Assembly: GCF_900188445.1 (NCBI RefSeq)
Contig: NZ_FZOR01000002.1
Span: 186,001 to 250,000, forward strand
Length of the DNA stretch: 64,000 bases
Direction of reading: 5' to 3'
DNA from: Actinomadura meyerae
Lineage (GTDB): Bacteria > Actinomycetota > Actinomycetes > Streptosporangiales > Streptosporangiaceae
This document shows positions 1 to 8,784 of this stretch, one piece after another; position 1 is the first letter of the stretch, and the number at the start of each line of letters is the position of its first letter. The position numbers and the translations under genes were made by a program. Below the pieces are notes generated by a model. The model saw nothing but the letters and a program-made list of their open reading frames with translations, was not told the origin of the DNA and did no database searches.

Positions 1-489
1 GACCGCACCCACGGCGCGGTCACGGTCTCGATCATCAGCGAGCCGCAGCACGCGGAGCGGCCCGGCAACGCGTCCTGCTCGTGGTCCGGCGCCACCCTCG
101 CCGCCGCGATCATGGAGGTGGTCGAGCACGTCGAGGAGAGCGCGCCCGGCCTGCACGTGCTCCAGGTCGAGGCCGATCCGCTGCTGACGATCCGCGACAT
201 CGCCGAGCGCGTCGGCCGCTCGCTGGACTCCGTCCGGCACGCGATCACCGGCGCCCGCGGCGCCACCGGCTTCCCCTCCTCGGAGATGTCGACCGCCGGC
301 CACCGGCTGTGGCGCTGGTCGAAGGTCGCCGCCTGGTACGGCCTGGACGACCCGCAGCTCGTCGAGGCCAAGCCCACCGTCCAGGCCATCAACGGCTGGC
401 TGGCCCTGCGCGACGTCGTCCCCGACGTGGCCCCGCCCGCCGAAGAGGTCACCACGGCCCTGTCCCTGGTGATCCCCCACGTCGCCTAG
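1..489 (+). CDS. Partial helix-turn-helix DNA-binding protein (3' part only)
   Basis: The frame is open from base 1 and ends at TAG 487-489, so the N-terminus lies outside the window; the ATG at 112 is probably internal. The C-terminal half has a helix-turn-helix-like stretch (TIRDIAERVGRSLDSVRHAI) followed by a segment with W-R-W-S-K, as in actinobacterial DNA-binding proteins that choose a site through a small HTH. No enzymatic motif is visible. It converges on the acetyltransferase downstream, with a small hairpin between them. Its role is unknown; the regulator call rests on the HTH resemblance only. Confidence 0.6.
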   Translation, partial: DRTHGAVTVSIISEPQHAERPGNASCSWSGATLAAAIMEVVEHVEESAPGLHVLQVEADPLLTIRDIAERVGRSLDSVRHAITGARGATGFPSSEMSTAGHRLWRWSKVAAWYGLDDPQLVEAKPTVQAINGWLALRDVVPDVAPPAEEVTTALSLVIPHVA

Positions 490-496
490 CGACCGC

Positions 497-519
497 GCCC
501 GCCCGGCCGCGGGGCGGGC
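497..519. terminator. Hairpin between convergent genes
   Basis: An 8-bp perfect stem (497-504 with 512-519) and a 7-nt loop lie in the 32-nt gap between two convergent genes. There is no U-run. It is a plausible bidirectional terminator. Confidence 0.5.
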
Positions 520-521
520 CT

Positions 522-1145
522 TCACCGGGTGGATCGGCAGCGGACCGGATCCGGTTCCACGCTCGCGAACCACCGGGACGGGATGACCCGGCCGTCGGAG
601 AGGCGATGCGTCTCCGGGCCCGGCGCCGGGTCGAGCCCGGCCCGCCACAGCGAGCGGACGCTCGCGGCGTTCTCGGGCTCGGCGCCCGCCCGGACCTCCC
701 GGAAGCCCAGATGGCGGTGGGCGAGCGCGAGGCCGGCGGTGAACAGCTCGGCGCCGAGGCCGCGGCCCCGGTAGCCGGGGGCCAGGCTGCCGCCCAGCTC
801 GCAGCCGTCGCCGGACAGCGGCGTCAGGGAGAGCGACCCGGCGGTCGTGCCCCGGTCCGGATCGATGGCGATCATGCTCAGGCCGAGACGGGGGCTCGGC
901 AGCCCGAACCGGCCGCGCCCCCGGCCCGCGGGGGCGGCCAGGAGGCCGGCGCGCTCCCGCTCGGGCACCAGGATCCCCGGCTCCCAGCCCAGCCACCGCT
1001 GCGCCTCGGCGTCGCTGGCGGCCGCCCGGATGCGCCGCGCGTCCGACCACGTCGCGGTGCGGAGGAACAGCCGGGGCGTCACGATCTCGTGGCGGCCGCC
1101 GGAGCAGCCCCGGACCCGTAAGGCGGACCGCTGACGCGTCCCCAT
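522..1145 (-). CDS. GNAT family N-acetyltransferase
   Basis: The 207-aa protein looks like a RimJ/RimL-type GNAT acetyltransferase. It opens with the usual strand and helix (TPRLFLRTATWSDARRI) near residues 23-39. The acetyl-CoA loop follows near residues 122-130 (PGYRGRGLGAEL, matching R/Q-x-x-G-x-G/A), then the C-terminal E-N-A-A-S-V-R-S-L pattern near 158-166 where neighbouring family members place an Asn. The ATG at 1145 has a GGAGGT ribosome-binding site 6 nt upstream, which fixes the start. The substrate cannot be told. It appears to be a single-gene unit. Confidence 0.85.
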   Translation of the reverse strand: MGTRQRSALRVRGCSGGRHEIVTPRLFLRTATWSDARRIRAAASDAEAQRWLGWEPGILVPERERAGLLAAPAGRGRGRFGLPSPRLGLSMIAIDPDRGTTAGSLSLTPLSGDGCELGGSLAPGYRGRGLGAELFTAGLALAHRHLGFREVRAGAEPENAASVRSLWRAGLDPAPGPETHRLSDGRVIPSRWFASVEPDPVRCRSTR

Positions 1146-1343
1146 GGCCGCACCTCCGGTGTGATCTATCGCCGAGCAAGGTAGCGGGTGGAGGCTGGTA
1201 ACGGAAGGCGCCCGTAATGTCGTTGTGCACGGGGCGGAGTCGACAGTGCGGGCGGGCGAGGGCGAAGATCGTCCGGGGGGCGCGGCCCGGGGGTGGTGCG
1301 GAGACGGGCCCGGTCATGTGTTCAGGGCAAGGGGAGTGGATCG

Positions 1344-2159
1344 ATGGCGATCATCGCGCAGCTGAGCGATATCCATCTGGCGGCCGGGCGCGACGGCGAG
1401 GTGGACGACGGCTCGGGCCCCGTGCGGGCGCTGCGGGCCGCCGTGTCGAGCCTGCTGTCGCTGCCGGCCCGTCCGGACGCGGTGGTCCTCACCGGCGACC
1501 TCGCCGACGCCGGGCGCCCCGCCGAGTACGCGCGGCTGCACGCGCTGCTGTCACCGCTGCCGATGGCCGTCTACCCGCTGTGCGGCATCCACGACGACCG
1601 CGACGAGATACGCAGGGCGTTCGCCGACCATCCGGCGGTGGCGGCGACCGGCACCTCCCCCAAGGCGCCCGTCCAGTACGCCGTGGACGTCGCGGGCGTG
1701 CGGCTGATCTGCTGCGACACGACCGTGGACGGCCACTCCCACGGCCACATGAGCGAGGACCGCCTCCGCTGGCTCGACGGCGTGCTGAAGGACGCCCCCG
1801 ACACGCCGACGGTCGTCGCCACCCACCATCCGCCGTACCCGATCGGCATGCGGTTCATCGACGACCTGCGGTTCGTCGACCCGGCCGGTTTCGCGGCGGT
1901 GCTGGCCCGGCACCCGCAGGTGGTGCGGGTGATCTCCGGGCACGTCCACCGGGCGTCCGTCGGGTCGCTCGCGGGGCGGGTCTGCACCACCTGCCCGAGC
2001 ACCTACCGGCAGCTGTTCCTCGACCTCACCAAGCAGGGCCGCGCGGCCGTCACCGGCGAGCCCGCCGGGTTCGCGCTGCACCTCATCGGCGCGGACGGCA
2101 CCGCCACCACGCACTTCGCCCCGACCGGCAACTACCGGCCGCTGATGGACGTGGAGTGA
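1344..2159 (+). CDS. Calcineurin-like metallophosphoesterase (class III cyclic-nucleotide phosphodiesterase-like)
   Basis: This 271-aa protein resembles CpdA/GpdQ-type phosphodiesterases. Metal-site motifs are D9-x-H11 (SDIHLA), G-D52 (LTGDLAD), H-H (ATHHPPYP) and G-H-V-H (SGHVHRA). The usual G-N-H-D motif reads G81-I82-H83-D84, so the Asn metal ligand is replaced by Ile (codon ATC at 1587-1589). I chose the ATG at 1344 over an upstream in-frame start because it has GGGGAG 7 nt upstream and the protein then begins exactly at the fold's first strand. It could hydrolyse a cyclic nucleotide or phosphodiester, but the substitution makes activity uncertain. Confidence 0.82.
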   Translation: MAIIAQLSDIHLAAGRDGEVDDGSGPVRALRAAVSSLLSLPARPDAVVLTGDLADAGRPAEYARLHALLSPLPMAVYPLCGIHDDRDEIRRAFADHPAVAATGTSPKAPVQYAVDVAGVRLICCDTTVDGHSHGHMSEDRLRWLDGVLKDAPDTPTVVATHHPPYPIGMRFIDDLRFVDPAGFAAVLARHPQVVRVISGHVHRASVGSLAGRVCTTCPSTYRQLFLDLTKQGRAAVTGEPAGFALHLIGADGTATTHFAPTGNYRPLMDVE

Positions 2160-2160
2160 C

Positions 2161-2177
2161 CCCGGGCCGCGCCCGGG
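2161..2177. terminator. Short GC hairpin between convergent genes
   Basis: A 7-bp perfect stem (2161-2167 with 2171-2177) and a 3-nt loop fill the 20-nt gap between the converging phosphoesterase and DUF1707 genes. Confidence 0.45.
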
Positions 2178-2179
2178 CG

Positions 2180-2626
2180 TCAGCCGTGGCCGGAGCGGCC
2201 CCCGAAGATCGTCCGCATCAGCAGGATGGCGCCCCACGGGCCCGCCACCCAGATCCACCACGGGTACACCGCGCCGGTGGTCACCAGCAGGATCAGCCAC
2301 ACGGTGAAGTTGATCGCGCTGACCGTGGCCCACGCACCCCACATCGCCCACGTCCCCCGCGACGCGAGGTCACCGGAGGAGGGCTTCGCCACCGAGGCGG
2401 TGCTCTTGGGCTGGGCGGCCGGGACGGGCAGCTGGTACAGGTCCTCCTCTGGCAGGTCGGAGGTCACCTCCTGCAGCTCCCCGAACGTCCTGGCCGCGTA
2501 GACGCTCTCCAGCCGCTCCTGGAGCTCGTCCATCGTGATGCGGCCGAGCGCGCAGTGCTCCCGCAGGCTCGACGCCACGCGGTCGCGGTCGGCGTCCGAC
2601 GCCCGGATGTCAGGGTTCGGCGCCAT
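2180..2626 (-). CDS. DUF1707 (SHOCT-like) domain membrane protein
   Basis: The 148-aa protein starts with the DUF1707 pattern: R-A-S-D-A-D-R-D-R-V, then L-R-E-H-C-A-x-G-R-I-T-x-x-E-L-x-E-R near residues 8-40, and Y-A-A-R-T-F-G-E-L. A linker follows, then two hydrophobic segments near 100-117 and 122-138, so it is probably a small two-pass membrane protein with a cytoplasmic DUF1707 domain. The ATG at 2626 has GGAGGA just upstream. It lies 14 nt downstream of map on the same strand and may be the last gene read through from the ribosomal operon. DUF1707 function is unknown. Confidence 0.8.
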   Translation of the reverse strand: MAPNPDIRASDADRDRVASSLREHCALGRITMDELQERLESVYAARTFGELQEVTSDLPEEDLYQLPVPAAQPKSTASVAKPSSGDLASRGTWAMWGAWATVSAINFTVWLILLVTTGAVYPWWIWVAGPWGAILLMRTIFGGRSGHG

Positions 2627-2640
2627 CGTTCCTCCGCTTC

Positions 2641-3483
2641 TCAGGACGAGCTGTCAGTCCCATTCTGCGCGGTCGCACCGAGCTTCTGGAACCACCCGCG
2701 GCCCTCGTCGAGCGCGGTCAGCACGCGCGGGCCGTCCGCGGTGACCGCGAACGTGTGCTCGAAGTGCGCCGAGTACCGCCCGTCGGTGGTGACGACCGTC
2801 CAGCCGTCGTCCAGCTCGCGGGTCTCCTTGGTGCCGAGGTTCACCATCGGCTCGACCGCGAAGCACATGCCCGGCTCCAGCACGGGGCCGTGCCCGGCCT
2901 CGCCGTGGTTGGGGATCAGCGGGTCCATGTGCATCTCGGTCCCGATGCCGTGCCCGCCGTAGCCCTCGACGATGCCGTAGCGGCCCTGAGAGCGAATGTA
3001 AGCCTCGATCGCGTGCGACATGTCCGTGAGCCGTGCCCCGGCCCTTCCGGCCGCCAGACCGTGCCACAGGGACGTCTCGGTGACCTCCAGGAGCCGCCGC
3101 AGCTCGTCGGTGATCTCGCCGACGGGCACCGTGATCGCCGCGTCGCCGTGCCAGCCCTCGACGATCGCGCCGCAGTCGATCGAGATGACGTCGCCGTCGC
3201 GCAGCGTCTTGCCGGCGCGCGGGATGCCGTGCACGATCTCCTCGTTGATGGACGCGCAGATCGTCCCGGTGAAGCCGTGGTAGCCCTTGAAGGACGGGAT
3301 GCCGCCGTTGTCGCGGATGTGCTGCTCGGCGAGCGTGTCCAGGTCGAGCGTGGTGATCCCCGGCTCGACCGCGCCGCGCAGCAGCTCCAGCGTCCGGCCG
3401 ACGAGCAGCCCCGCCGCCCGCATCAGCTCGACCTGCTCCGGGGTCTTCATCTGGATGGTCGGCCTGCGCCGCTTGAACATCAT
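2641..3483 (-). CDS. map: Type I methionine aminopeptidase
   Basis: This 280-aa enzyme removes the initiator Met from nascent proteins. The metal ligands and catalytic residues of the family are all present: H85 (EEIVHGIP), D103 (ISIDCGA), D114 (WHGDAAI), H178 (GGHGIG), E211 (AVEPM) and E242 (AHFEHTF). Length fits type Ia MetAP with a short actinobacterial tail. The protein begins Met-Met; either ATG (3483 or 3480) could be used. It follows secY-adk as in many bacteria, but infA-rpmJ-rpsM do not follow it here. Confidence 0.97.
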   Translation of the reverse strand: MMFKRRRPTIQMKTPEQVELMRAAGLLVGRTLELLRGAVEPGITTLDLDTLAEQHIRDNGGIPSFKGYHGFTGTICASINEEIVHGIPRAGKTLRDGDVISIDCGAIVEGWHGDAAITVPVGEITDELRRLLEVTETSLWHGLAAGRAGARLTDMSHAIEAYIRSQGRYGIVEGYGGHGIGTEMHMDPLIPNHGEAGHGPVLEPGMCFAVEPMVNLGTKETRELDDGWTVVTTDGRYSAHFEHTFAVTADGPRVLTALDEGRGWFQKLGATAQNGTDSSS

Positions 3484-3515
3484 TCCCCCTGCACGGGTTC
3501 GGCCGCCGACGGAAG

Positions 3516-3542
3516 GGGCGCGGAGCCCGCGGCTCCGCGCCC
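3516..3542 (-). terminator. Strong hairpin between adk and map
   Basis: A 12-bp perfect GC-rich stem (3516-3527 with 3531-3542) and a 3-nt loop lie upstream of map in the operon direction. There is no U-tract, so it may be an mRNA processing or stability element or a partial terminator separating map from adk. Confidence 0.45.
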
Positions 3543-3547
3543 GTCCG

Positions 3548-3630
3548 TCACTTCTCGGGAGGGCCCGCCATCTCTCCGGCGGGGCCCGTTCACTTCTCCG
3601 GCGGGCGCGTCACTTCTCCAGCGGACGCAG
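3548..3630 (-). repeat. 21-bp tandem repeat, four copies, spanning the adk stop codon
   Basis: Four head-to-tail units of 20-21 bp begin at 3548, 3569, 3590 and 3610 on the plus strand. Three contain the identical core tcacttctc and one the variant catctctcc; the units share a following ccggcgggg-like half. The unit at 3610 contains the last codons and TGA of adk, so the three copies after it repeat the end of the gene. In the adk direction each core reads gagaagtga, so three of the four carry an Glu-Lys-stop string. Confidence 0.85.
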
Positions 3631-4260
3631 CGCGGCCAGGGCGCGCTTCGTGACCTCTTCGACCGGGCCCGTGGCGTCGATGCCGACGAGGATGTTCTCG
3701 TCGGCGTAGAACTGCACCAGCGGCGCCGTGTCGTGCCGGTACACCTCCAGGCGGTGCATGACGACCTCTTCCTTGTCGTCGTCGCGCTGGAACAGGTGAC
3801 CGCCGCAGTCGTCGCAGATGTCGTCCTGCTTGTCGTCGAAGTCGACGTGCCAGATCCGGCCGCACCGGTCGCAGGTGCGCCGGCCCGACAGCCGCCGGAC
3901 GACCTCGTCCTCGTCGACGACGAGCTCCAGGACGATGTCCAGGCGCGCGTCCCACTCGGCGAGGATCTTCTTGAGCGTCTCCGCCTGGGGGACGTTGCGC
4001 GGGAACCCGTCCAGCAGGAACCCGTCGCGGGCGTCCTCCTCGCCCAGCCGGTCGCGCACCATCGCGATGGTGATCTCGTCGGGGACGAGGTCGCCGCGGT
4101 CCATGTACTGCTTGGCCTGCAGGCCGAGTTCGGTCCCGCCGCTCACGTTCGCGCGGAAGATGTCACCTGTCGAGATCTTCGGGACCGACAGATGAGATGC
4201 GATGAACTGGGCCTGCGTCCCCTTGCCCGCTCCCGGGGGGCCCACCAGCACGATACGCAC
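3610..4260 (-). CDS. adk: Adenylate kinase with zinc-type LID
   Basis: This 216-aa enzyme interconverts ATP+AMP and 2 ADP. The P-loop G-P-P-G-A-G-K-G-T spans residues 7-15 and the D-G-F-P-R motif lies near 84-88. The LID carries four cysteines (C130, C133, C149, C152), the zinc-binding form. The start is GTG (4258-4260), overlapping the secY stop by one base (TAGTG), so translation is coupled to secY. The 3' end runs into a tandem repeat that duplicates its last codons. Confidence 0.97.
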   Translation of the reverse strand: MRIVLVGPPGAGKGTQAQFIASHLSVPKISTGDIFRANVSGGTELGLQAKQYMDRGDLVPDEITIAMVRDRLGEEDARDGFLLDGFPRNVPQAETLKKILAEWDARLDIVLELVVDEDEVVRRLSGRRTCDRCGRIWHVDFDDKQDDICDDCGGHLFQRDDDKEEVVMHRLEVYRHDTAPLVQFYADENILVGIDATGPVEEVTKRALAALRPLEK

Positions 4261-5558
4261 TACCGGAGGAAGCCCTCGTAGTTGCGCTGCTGCAGCTGAC
4301 TCTCGATCTGCTTCACGGTATCCAGTCCGACGCCGACGACGATGAGGATGCTCGCGCCACCGAAGGGGAAGTCCTGGGTCGCGTTCAGGAGTGCGAACGC
4401 CACCATCGGGATCAGGGACACGAGCCCCAGGTACAGCGCACCGGGTGTGGTGATCCGGGTCAGCACGAAGTCGAGGTATTCGGCGGTCGGCCGACCAGGA
4501 CGGATACCTGGGATGAATCCACCATACTTCTTCATGTTGTCGGCGACTTCAGTGGGGTTGAAGGTGATCGCCACGTAGAAGTACGTGAAGAAGATGATGA
4601 AGACGAAGAAGATCCCCATGTGCCAGGCGTTGTCCTGCCGCAGGTACGGCTGGATCTTCTGCAGCCACTGCGTGTTGGGCCACAGCTGCGTCGCCAGGAT
4701 CGGCAGGTAGAGCAGCGAGGACGCGAAGATGATCGGGATGATGCCGGCCTGGTTCACCTTCAGCGGGATGTAGGTCGACGTCCCGCCGTACATGCGCCGG
4801 CCCACCATCCGCTTGGCGTACTGGACGGGGATGCGCCGCTGCGCCTGCTCGACGAACACGACGCCCGCCATGATGGCGAGGCCGACCAGGATCACGACCG
4901 CGAAGACGAAGCCGTTCTTGGCCTTGTAGATGCCCCAGAACTGGGCGGGGAAGACCGCCACCACCTGGGTGAAGATCAGGATCGACATGCCGTTGCCGAC
5001 GCCGCGGTCGGTGACCAGCTCGCCCAGCCACATGATCACGGTCGTGCCGGCGACCATGCAGATCACCATGGTGATGATCGGGAAGACGCCGGTGTCGTAC
5101 AGGATGTCGTCGCTGCCCGCGGCGTTCTGGAACAGCTGCCCGGTGCTCGCCATCGCGACGATGCCGGTGGCCTGCAGGATCGCCAGGCCCACCGTCAGGT
5201 ACCGGGTGTACTGGGTGATCTTCGTCGTGCCGGCCTGGCCCTCCTTCTTGAGGGCCTCCAGCCGGGGGATCACGACCGTCAGCAGCTGCAGGATGATGCT
5301 CGCCGTGATGTACGGCATGATCCCCAGCGCGAAGACCGACAGCTTCAGCAGCGCGCCGCCGCTGAACAGGTCGATGAGACCGTAGAGCTGGCTGTTCTTC
5401 TTGGCCGCGTCCGCGGTCTCCTTCAGGACCTCCACGTTCACGTTCGGTGTCGGCAGGATCGAGCCGATCCGGAACACCAAGATCATGAACAGCGTGAACA
5501 GAAGTTTCTTACGCAGGTCAGGCGTACGGAAAGCCCGAGCGAACGCGGTCAGCACCAT
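4260..5558 (-). CDS. secY: Preprotein translocase subunit SecY
   Basis: SecY forms the central membrane channel of the Sec system. The start is ATG 5558 ([10 protein letters not shown], then R-T-P-D-L-R-K-K), preceded by AGGAGG. The longer frame upstream to 5645 lacks SecY similarity. That gives 432 aa with about ten hydrophobic helices, the plug-region pattern [20 protein letters not shown] near residues 66-85, and the C5-type basic loop ([11 protein letters not shown]). The gene is the usual penultimate member of the spc block and is coupled to adk. Confidence 0.97.
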   Translation of the reverse strand: MVLTAFARAFRTPDLRKKLLFTLFMILVFRIGSILPTPNVNVEVLKETADAAKKNSQLYGLIDLFSGGALLKLSVFALGIMPYITASIILQLLTVVIPRLEALKKEGQAGTTKITQYTRYLTVGLAILQATGIVAMASTGQLFQNAAGSDDILYDTGVFPIITMVICMVAGTTVIMWLGELVTDRGVGNGMSILIFTQVVAVFPAQFWGIYKAKNGFVFAVVILVGLAIMAGVVFVEQAQRRIPVQYAKRMVGRRMYGGTSTYIPLKVNQAGIIPIIFASSLLYLPILATQLWPNTQWLQKIQPYLRQDNAWHMGIFFVFIIFFTYFYVAITFNPTEVADNMKKYGGFIPGIRPGRPTAEYLDFVLTRITTPGALYLGLVSLIPMVAFALLNATQDFPFGGASILIVVGVGLDTVKQIESQLQQRNYEGFLR

Positions 5559-5622
5559 TCCTCCTGCGCGACTGGCGGGTTCACGGCCACCGAGCGGCCG
5601 GTTACAGCATGAGAACGGGCGG

Positions 5623-5653
5623 AGGATACCCGAGGAGACGTGCAAGTGCGCAA
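5623..5653 (-). promoter_or_regulatory. Possible internal promoter ahead of secY
   Basis: On the minus strand TTGCGC (5648-5653) and TATCCT (5623-5628) are spaced 19 bp within the 224-nt rplO-secY gap, the largest gap inside the spc block. The match is moderate, and the gap has no other clear feature. Confidence 0.3.
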
Positions 5654-5782
5654 TCTCACGCGAGTCGCCTTCGCCCGTAGGACTCTAACAGCAGATGACG
5701 CCGGGGCCGCCCCGCCATTCCCGGAGCCTTCACGGCCCCGGGCGCTCGGCGAGTACGGCCCCGGCATCGGACGTCGTCCTTC

Positions 5783-6259
5783 TTACAGCTCGTCGGTGGA
5801 TCCGCCGGCCGCGGCGATCTTCTCCTTGGCGGCGCCGGAGAAGGCGTGCGCCTTCACCTGGACCGCCACGGAGATCTCGCCCGTGCCGAGGACCTTGACC
5901 GGACGGCCGCGGCGCACCGCGCCCTTGGCCGCCAGGTCCTCCGCCGTGACCTCGCCGCCCTCGGGGTAGAGCGCGGCGAGCTTGTCCAGGTTCACGACCT
6001 GGAACTCGACCCGGTTCGGGTTCTTGAAGCCCTTCAGCTTCGGCACCCGGCGGATCAGCGGCATCTGGCCGCCCTCGAACCCGACGGGGACGGTGCTGCG
6101 GGCCTTGGTGCCCTTGGTGCCGCGGCCCGCGGTCTTGCCCTTGGACGCCTCGCCGCGGCCCTTGCGGGTCTTGGCCTTGTTGGCGCCGGGGGCCGGACGC
6201 AGGTCGTGGACCTTGAGCGGGGTGCCCTCGGAGGTGTCCTTACCGAGATCAGCCGCCAT
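5783..6259 (-). CDS. rplO: 50S ribosomal protein L15
   Basis: The 158-aa protein has the L15 signature start [12 protein letters not shown] near residues 15-26, the basic R-K-G-R-G glycine-rich arm, and the family block [18 protein letters not shown] near 61-78. The first 14 residues are an actinobacterial-type N-terminal extension. It sits directly after rpmD (1 nt apart) and is separated from secY by 224 nt. Confidence 0.97.
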   Translation of the reverse strand: MAADLGKDTSEGTPLKVHDLRPAPGANKAKTRKGRGEASKGKTAGRGTKGTKARSTVPVGFEGGQMPLIRRVPKLKGFKNPNRVEFQVVNLDKLAALYPEGGEVTAEDLAAKGAVRRGRPVKVLGTGEISVAVQVKAHAFSGAAKEKIAAAGGSTDEL

Positions 6260-6260
6260 G

Positions 6261-6443
6261 TCAGTCGACCTCCTCGACGGTGACCAGGTGCGCCACCGTC
6301 CGGATCATGCCGAGCACCTCGGGGCGGTCCTCGCGGACCACGCTCTGCCCGATCTTCTTCAGGCCGAGGGTGCGCAGCGTGTCACGCTGGTTCTGCTTCT
6401 CGCTGATCACGGACTTGGTCTGCGTGATCTTCAGGTTGGTCAT
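6261..6443 (-). CDS. rpmD: 50S ribosomal protein L30
   Basis: At 60 aa this has the typical L30 size, with L-K-I-T-Q-T-K-S at the start and the [10 protein letters not shown] block (residues 22-31) followed by a central R-G/[10 protein letters not shown] pattern. Its start overlaps the end of rpsE by 4 nt (ATGA), so translation is probably coupled. L30 is absent from some bacteria but standard in actinomycetes. Confidence 0.96.
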   Translation of the reverse strand: MTNLKITQTKSVISEKQNQRDTLRTLGLKKIGQSVVREDRPEVLGMIRTVAHLVTVEEVD

Positions 6444-7060
6444 GACGACGCGGCCTCCGCCCTGGGCTCGCTGCCCGCCGCGCGGGCGCGCAGCATGGCC
6501 GCCGGGGCGACGTCCTCGATCGGCAGGCCGCGCTTGGCCGCGATCTCCTCCGGACGCTTCAACGACTTCAGCCCCGCGATCGTGGCGTGCACGATGTTGA
6601 TGGCGTTGTCGCTGCCCAGCGACTTGCTCAGCACGTCGTGGATGCCGGCGGCCTCCAGGACGGCGCGCACCGGGCCACCGGCGATGACGCCGGTACCGGG
6701 GCTGGCCGGACGCAGCAGGACCTCGCCCGCCGCGTCCCGCGCCTGCACCAGGTGCGGGATCGTGCCCTGGATCCGGGGCACCTTGAAGAAGTGCTTCTTG
6801 GCCTCTTCGACGCCCTTGGCGATCGCCGCGGGCACCTCCTTGGCCTTGCCGTAGCCGACACCGACGGTGCCGTTGCCGTCACCGACGATCACCAGGGCGG
6901 TGAAGCTGAAGCGACGCCCGCCCTTGACGACCTTGGCGACACGGTTGATCGCCACGACCTTCTCGATGTACGACTGGCCCTTGTCGGCGCCACCGCGGCG
7001 GTCGTCGCGGCGATCGCGACGGTCGCCACCCTGACCGCCGCCACGCCTCTGCGCTGCCAT
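6440..7060 (-). CDS. rpsE: 30S ribosomal protein S5 with RG-rich N-terminal extension
   Basis: The 206-aa S5 has the double-stranded RNA-binding-like N-domain ([19 protein letters not shown] near residues 31-49) and the C-domain (G-T-I-P-H, then [12 protein letters not shown]). The first 30 residues are an Arg/Gly/Asp-rich extension ([11 protein letters not shown]), absent from E. coli S5. S5 lines the mRNA entry channel with S3 and S4. The start lies 49 nt after rplR. Confidence 0.96.
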   Translation of the reverse strand: MAAQRRGGGQGGDRRDRRDDRRGGADKGQSYIEKVVAINRVAKVVKGGRRFSFTALVIVGDGNGTVGVGYGKAKEVPAAIAKGVEEAKKHFFKVPRIQGTIPHLVQARDAAGEVLLRPASPGTGVIAGGPVRAVLEAAGIHDVLSKSLGSDNAINIVHATIAGLKSLKRPEEIAAKRGLPIEDVAPAAMLRARAAGSEPRAEAASS

Positions 7061-7109
7061 CAGTGGTTCCTTCCCTTAACGGTGGTGGGTGGGGGCTGGA
7101 GCACGGTCA

Positions 7110-7496
7110 TCAGAGCTCGAGGCCCCCCTCGCGCGCACCGTCCGCGACAGCGGCGATGCGGCCGTGGTACTTGTGGCCACCGCGGTCGAACACGACCGAG
7201 TGGACACCGGCGTCCTGGGCCCGCCGGGCGACGAGCTCGCCGACCTTGCGGGACTTGGCCGTCTTGTCGCCGGAGTCGGCGCGCAGGTCGGCCTCCATGG
7301 TCGACGCGCTGGCCAGCGTGTGGCCCTTGTCGTCGTCGATGACCTGGACGAACACGTGGCGGCTGGAGCGGGTCACGACCAGGCGGGGCCGCGCGGCGGT
7401 GCCCACGACCTTCTTCCGGACCCGCAGGTGCCGGCGCTTGCGGGACTTGGCCCGCGCCGACGTGGCCCCGGCGGCCAGGGTCTTGGTGCCTGCCAT
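7110..7496 (-). CDS. rplR: 50S ribosomal protein L18
   Basis: L18 binds 5S rRNA. The 128-aa protein has the expected basic N-terminus, [12 protein letters not shown], the strand [12 protein letters not shown], the block A-R-R-A-Q-D-A-G and the C-terminal [28 protein letters not shown] ending. It follows rplF by 2 nt. Confidence 0.96.
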   Translation of the reverse strand: MAGTKTLAAGATSARAKSRKRRHLRVRKKVVGTAARPRLVVTRSSRHVFVQVIDDDKGHTLASASTMEADLRADSGDKTAKSRKVGELVARRAQDAGVHSVVFDRGGHKYHGRIAAVADGAREGGLEL

Positions 7497-7498
7497 GA

Positions 7499-8035
7499 CT
7501 ACTTACCAGCCTTTCCGACCTTGCGGCGGATCTGCTCACCTTCGTAGCGCACGCCCTTGCCCTTGTACGGGTCCGGCTTGCGCAGCTTGCGGATGCGGGC
7601 GGCGATCTCGCCGACGAGCTGCTTGTCGATGCCCTCGACGGTCAGCTGCGTCGGCTTCTCGACCGTGAACTTGATGCCCTCGGGCGCCTCGAACGGGATC
7701 GGGTGGCTGTAGCCGAGGGAGAACTCCACGTTCTGGCCCTTGGCCACCACCCGGTAGCCGACGCCCTGGATGACCAGGGTCTTCTTGTAGCCCTCGGTCA
7801 CCCCGACGACCATGTTGTTGATCAGCGTCCGGGTGAGCCCGTGCAGCCCGCGGACCTTGTTCACGTCGTTCGGCCGGGTGACGACGATCCTGCCGTCCTC
7901 CTGGCTGACCTCGATGGGCTCCGCCACGGTGTGCGACAGCGTGCCCTTCGGCCCCTTGACGGTGACCTCCCGGCCGTCGAGGCTCACCTCGACACCGCTG
8001 GGCACGGAGATGGGAAGACGTCCAATACGAGACAT
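7499..8035 (-). CDS. rplF: 50S ribosomal protein L6
   Basis: The 178-aa protein begins M-S-R-I-G-R-L-P-I and ends with the L6 signature ([11 protein letters not shown] near residues 154-164). The two L6 repeats are recognisable, with G-P-K-G-T-L in the first. L6 contacts the sarcin-ricin region of 23S rRNA. It lies in the usual rpsH-rplF-rplR order. Confidence 0.97.
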   Translation of the reverse strand: MSRIGRLPISVPSGVEVSLDGREVTVKGPKGTLSHTVAEPIEVSQEDGRIVVTRPNDVNKVRGLHGLTRTLINNMVVGVTEGYKKTLVIQGVGYRVVAKGQNVEFSLGYSHPIPFEAPEGIKFTVEKPTQLTVEGIDKQLVGEIAARIRKLRKPDPYKGKGVRYEGEQIRRKVGKAGK

Positions 8036-8051
8036 TGTTCGGTACCTCCCC

Positions 8052-8450
8052 TCACCAGACGTAGGCGAGGACTTCCCCGCCCACGCCGCGCTTGCCCGCC
8101 TGCCGGTCGGTCATCAGGCCGGAGGACGTCGAGATGATCGCGACGCCCAGTCCGCCCAGGACCTTCGGCAGGTTGTCCTTCTTCGCGTACACGCGCAGAC
8201 CCGGCTTCGAGACGCGCTTGATGCCGGCGATCGAACGCTCCCGGGTCGGGCCGAACTTGAGCTCGATCACGAGCTCCTTGCCCACCTTGGCGTCCTGCAC
8301 GTTCCAGCCCGAGATGTAGCCCTCCTGCTGGAGGATCTCGGCGATGTGCGCCTTGATCTTCGAGTACGGCATCGCCACCGAGTCGTGGTACGCCGAATTC
8401 GCGTTGCGCAGACGCGTCAGCATGTCTGCGATCGGGTCGGTCATCGTCAT
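8052..8450 (-). CDS. rpsH: 30S ribosomal protein S8
   Basis: The 132-aa protein begins [17 protein letters not shown] and ends with the S8 signature ([12 protein letters not shown], then G-G-E-V-L-A-Y-V-W). S8 is a primary 16S rRNA-binding protein and in E. coli is the spc-operon translational repressor. I see no obvious S8 target structure here. Confidence 0.97.
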   Translation of the reverse strand: MTMTDPIADMLTRLRNANSAYHDSVAMPYSKIKAHIAEILQQEGYISGWNVQDAKVGKELVIELKFGPTRERSIAGIKRVSKPGLRVYAKKDNLPKVLGGLGVAIISTSSGLMTDRQAGKRGVGGEVLAYVW

Positions 8451-8567
8451 GGCCTACTGGCCCTCCCTCGCCACGGTTTCCTCGGGGTGATGCGTCCCGT
8501 GGACCTTTGGCGCGGTCGTGGACGCCCTCTCGGGCGCCCGGTTGGTCATTACAGGCCGGCGTCCGCC

Positions 8568-8591
8568 CCCCGGGGCGCGTGCCCCGGGGGA
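8568..8591 (-). other. Intra-operon hairpin between rpsZ and rpsH
   Basis: A 10-bp perfect stem (8568-8577 with 8582-8591) with loop gcgt lies in the 146-nt rpsZ-rpsH gap. The gap is unusually long for this operon. It could protect or process the mRNA; there is no U-run. Confidence 0.4.
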
Positions 8592-8596
8592 GGCGG

Positions 8597-8782
8597 TCAC
8601 CAGCTGGACTTCGTGATGCCGGGCAGCTCGCCGCGGTGGGCCATCTCCCGGAAGCACACCCGGCAGAGGCCGAACTTCCGGTAGACGGAGCGCGGGCGCC
8701 CGCAGCGCGAGCACCGAGTGTACGCGCGCACCCCGAACTTCGGCTTCCGCGCCGCCTTGGCGATCAGCGACTTCTTCGCCAT
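8597..8782 (-). CDS. rpsZ: 30S ribosomal protein S14 type Z (zinc form)
   Basis: This 61-aa ORF begins [10 protein letters not shown] at ATG 8782 and ends G-I-T-K-S-S-W. It has two C-x-x-C pairs (T-R-C-S-R-C-G and G-L-C-R-V-C-F), the zinc-binding C+ form of S14. A zinc-independent paralogue elsewhere would be usual in actinomycetes but is not in this window. It starts 2 nt after the end of rplE. Confidence 0.97.
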   Translation of the reverse strand: MAKKSLIAKAARKPKFGVRAYTRCSRCGRPRSVYRKFGLCRVCFREMAHRGELPGITKSSW

Positions 8783-8784
8783 GC

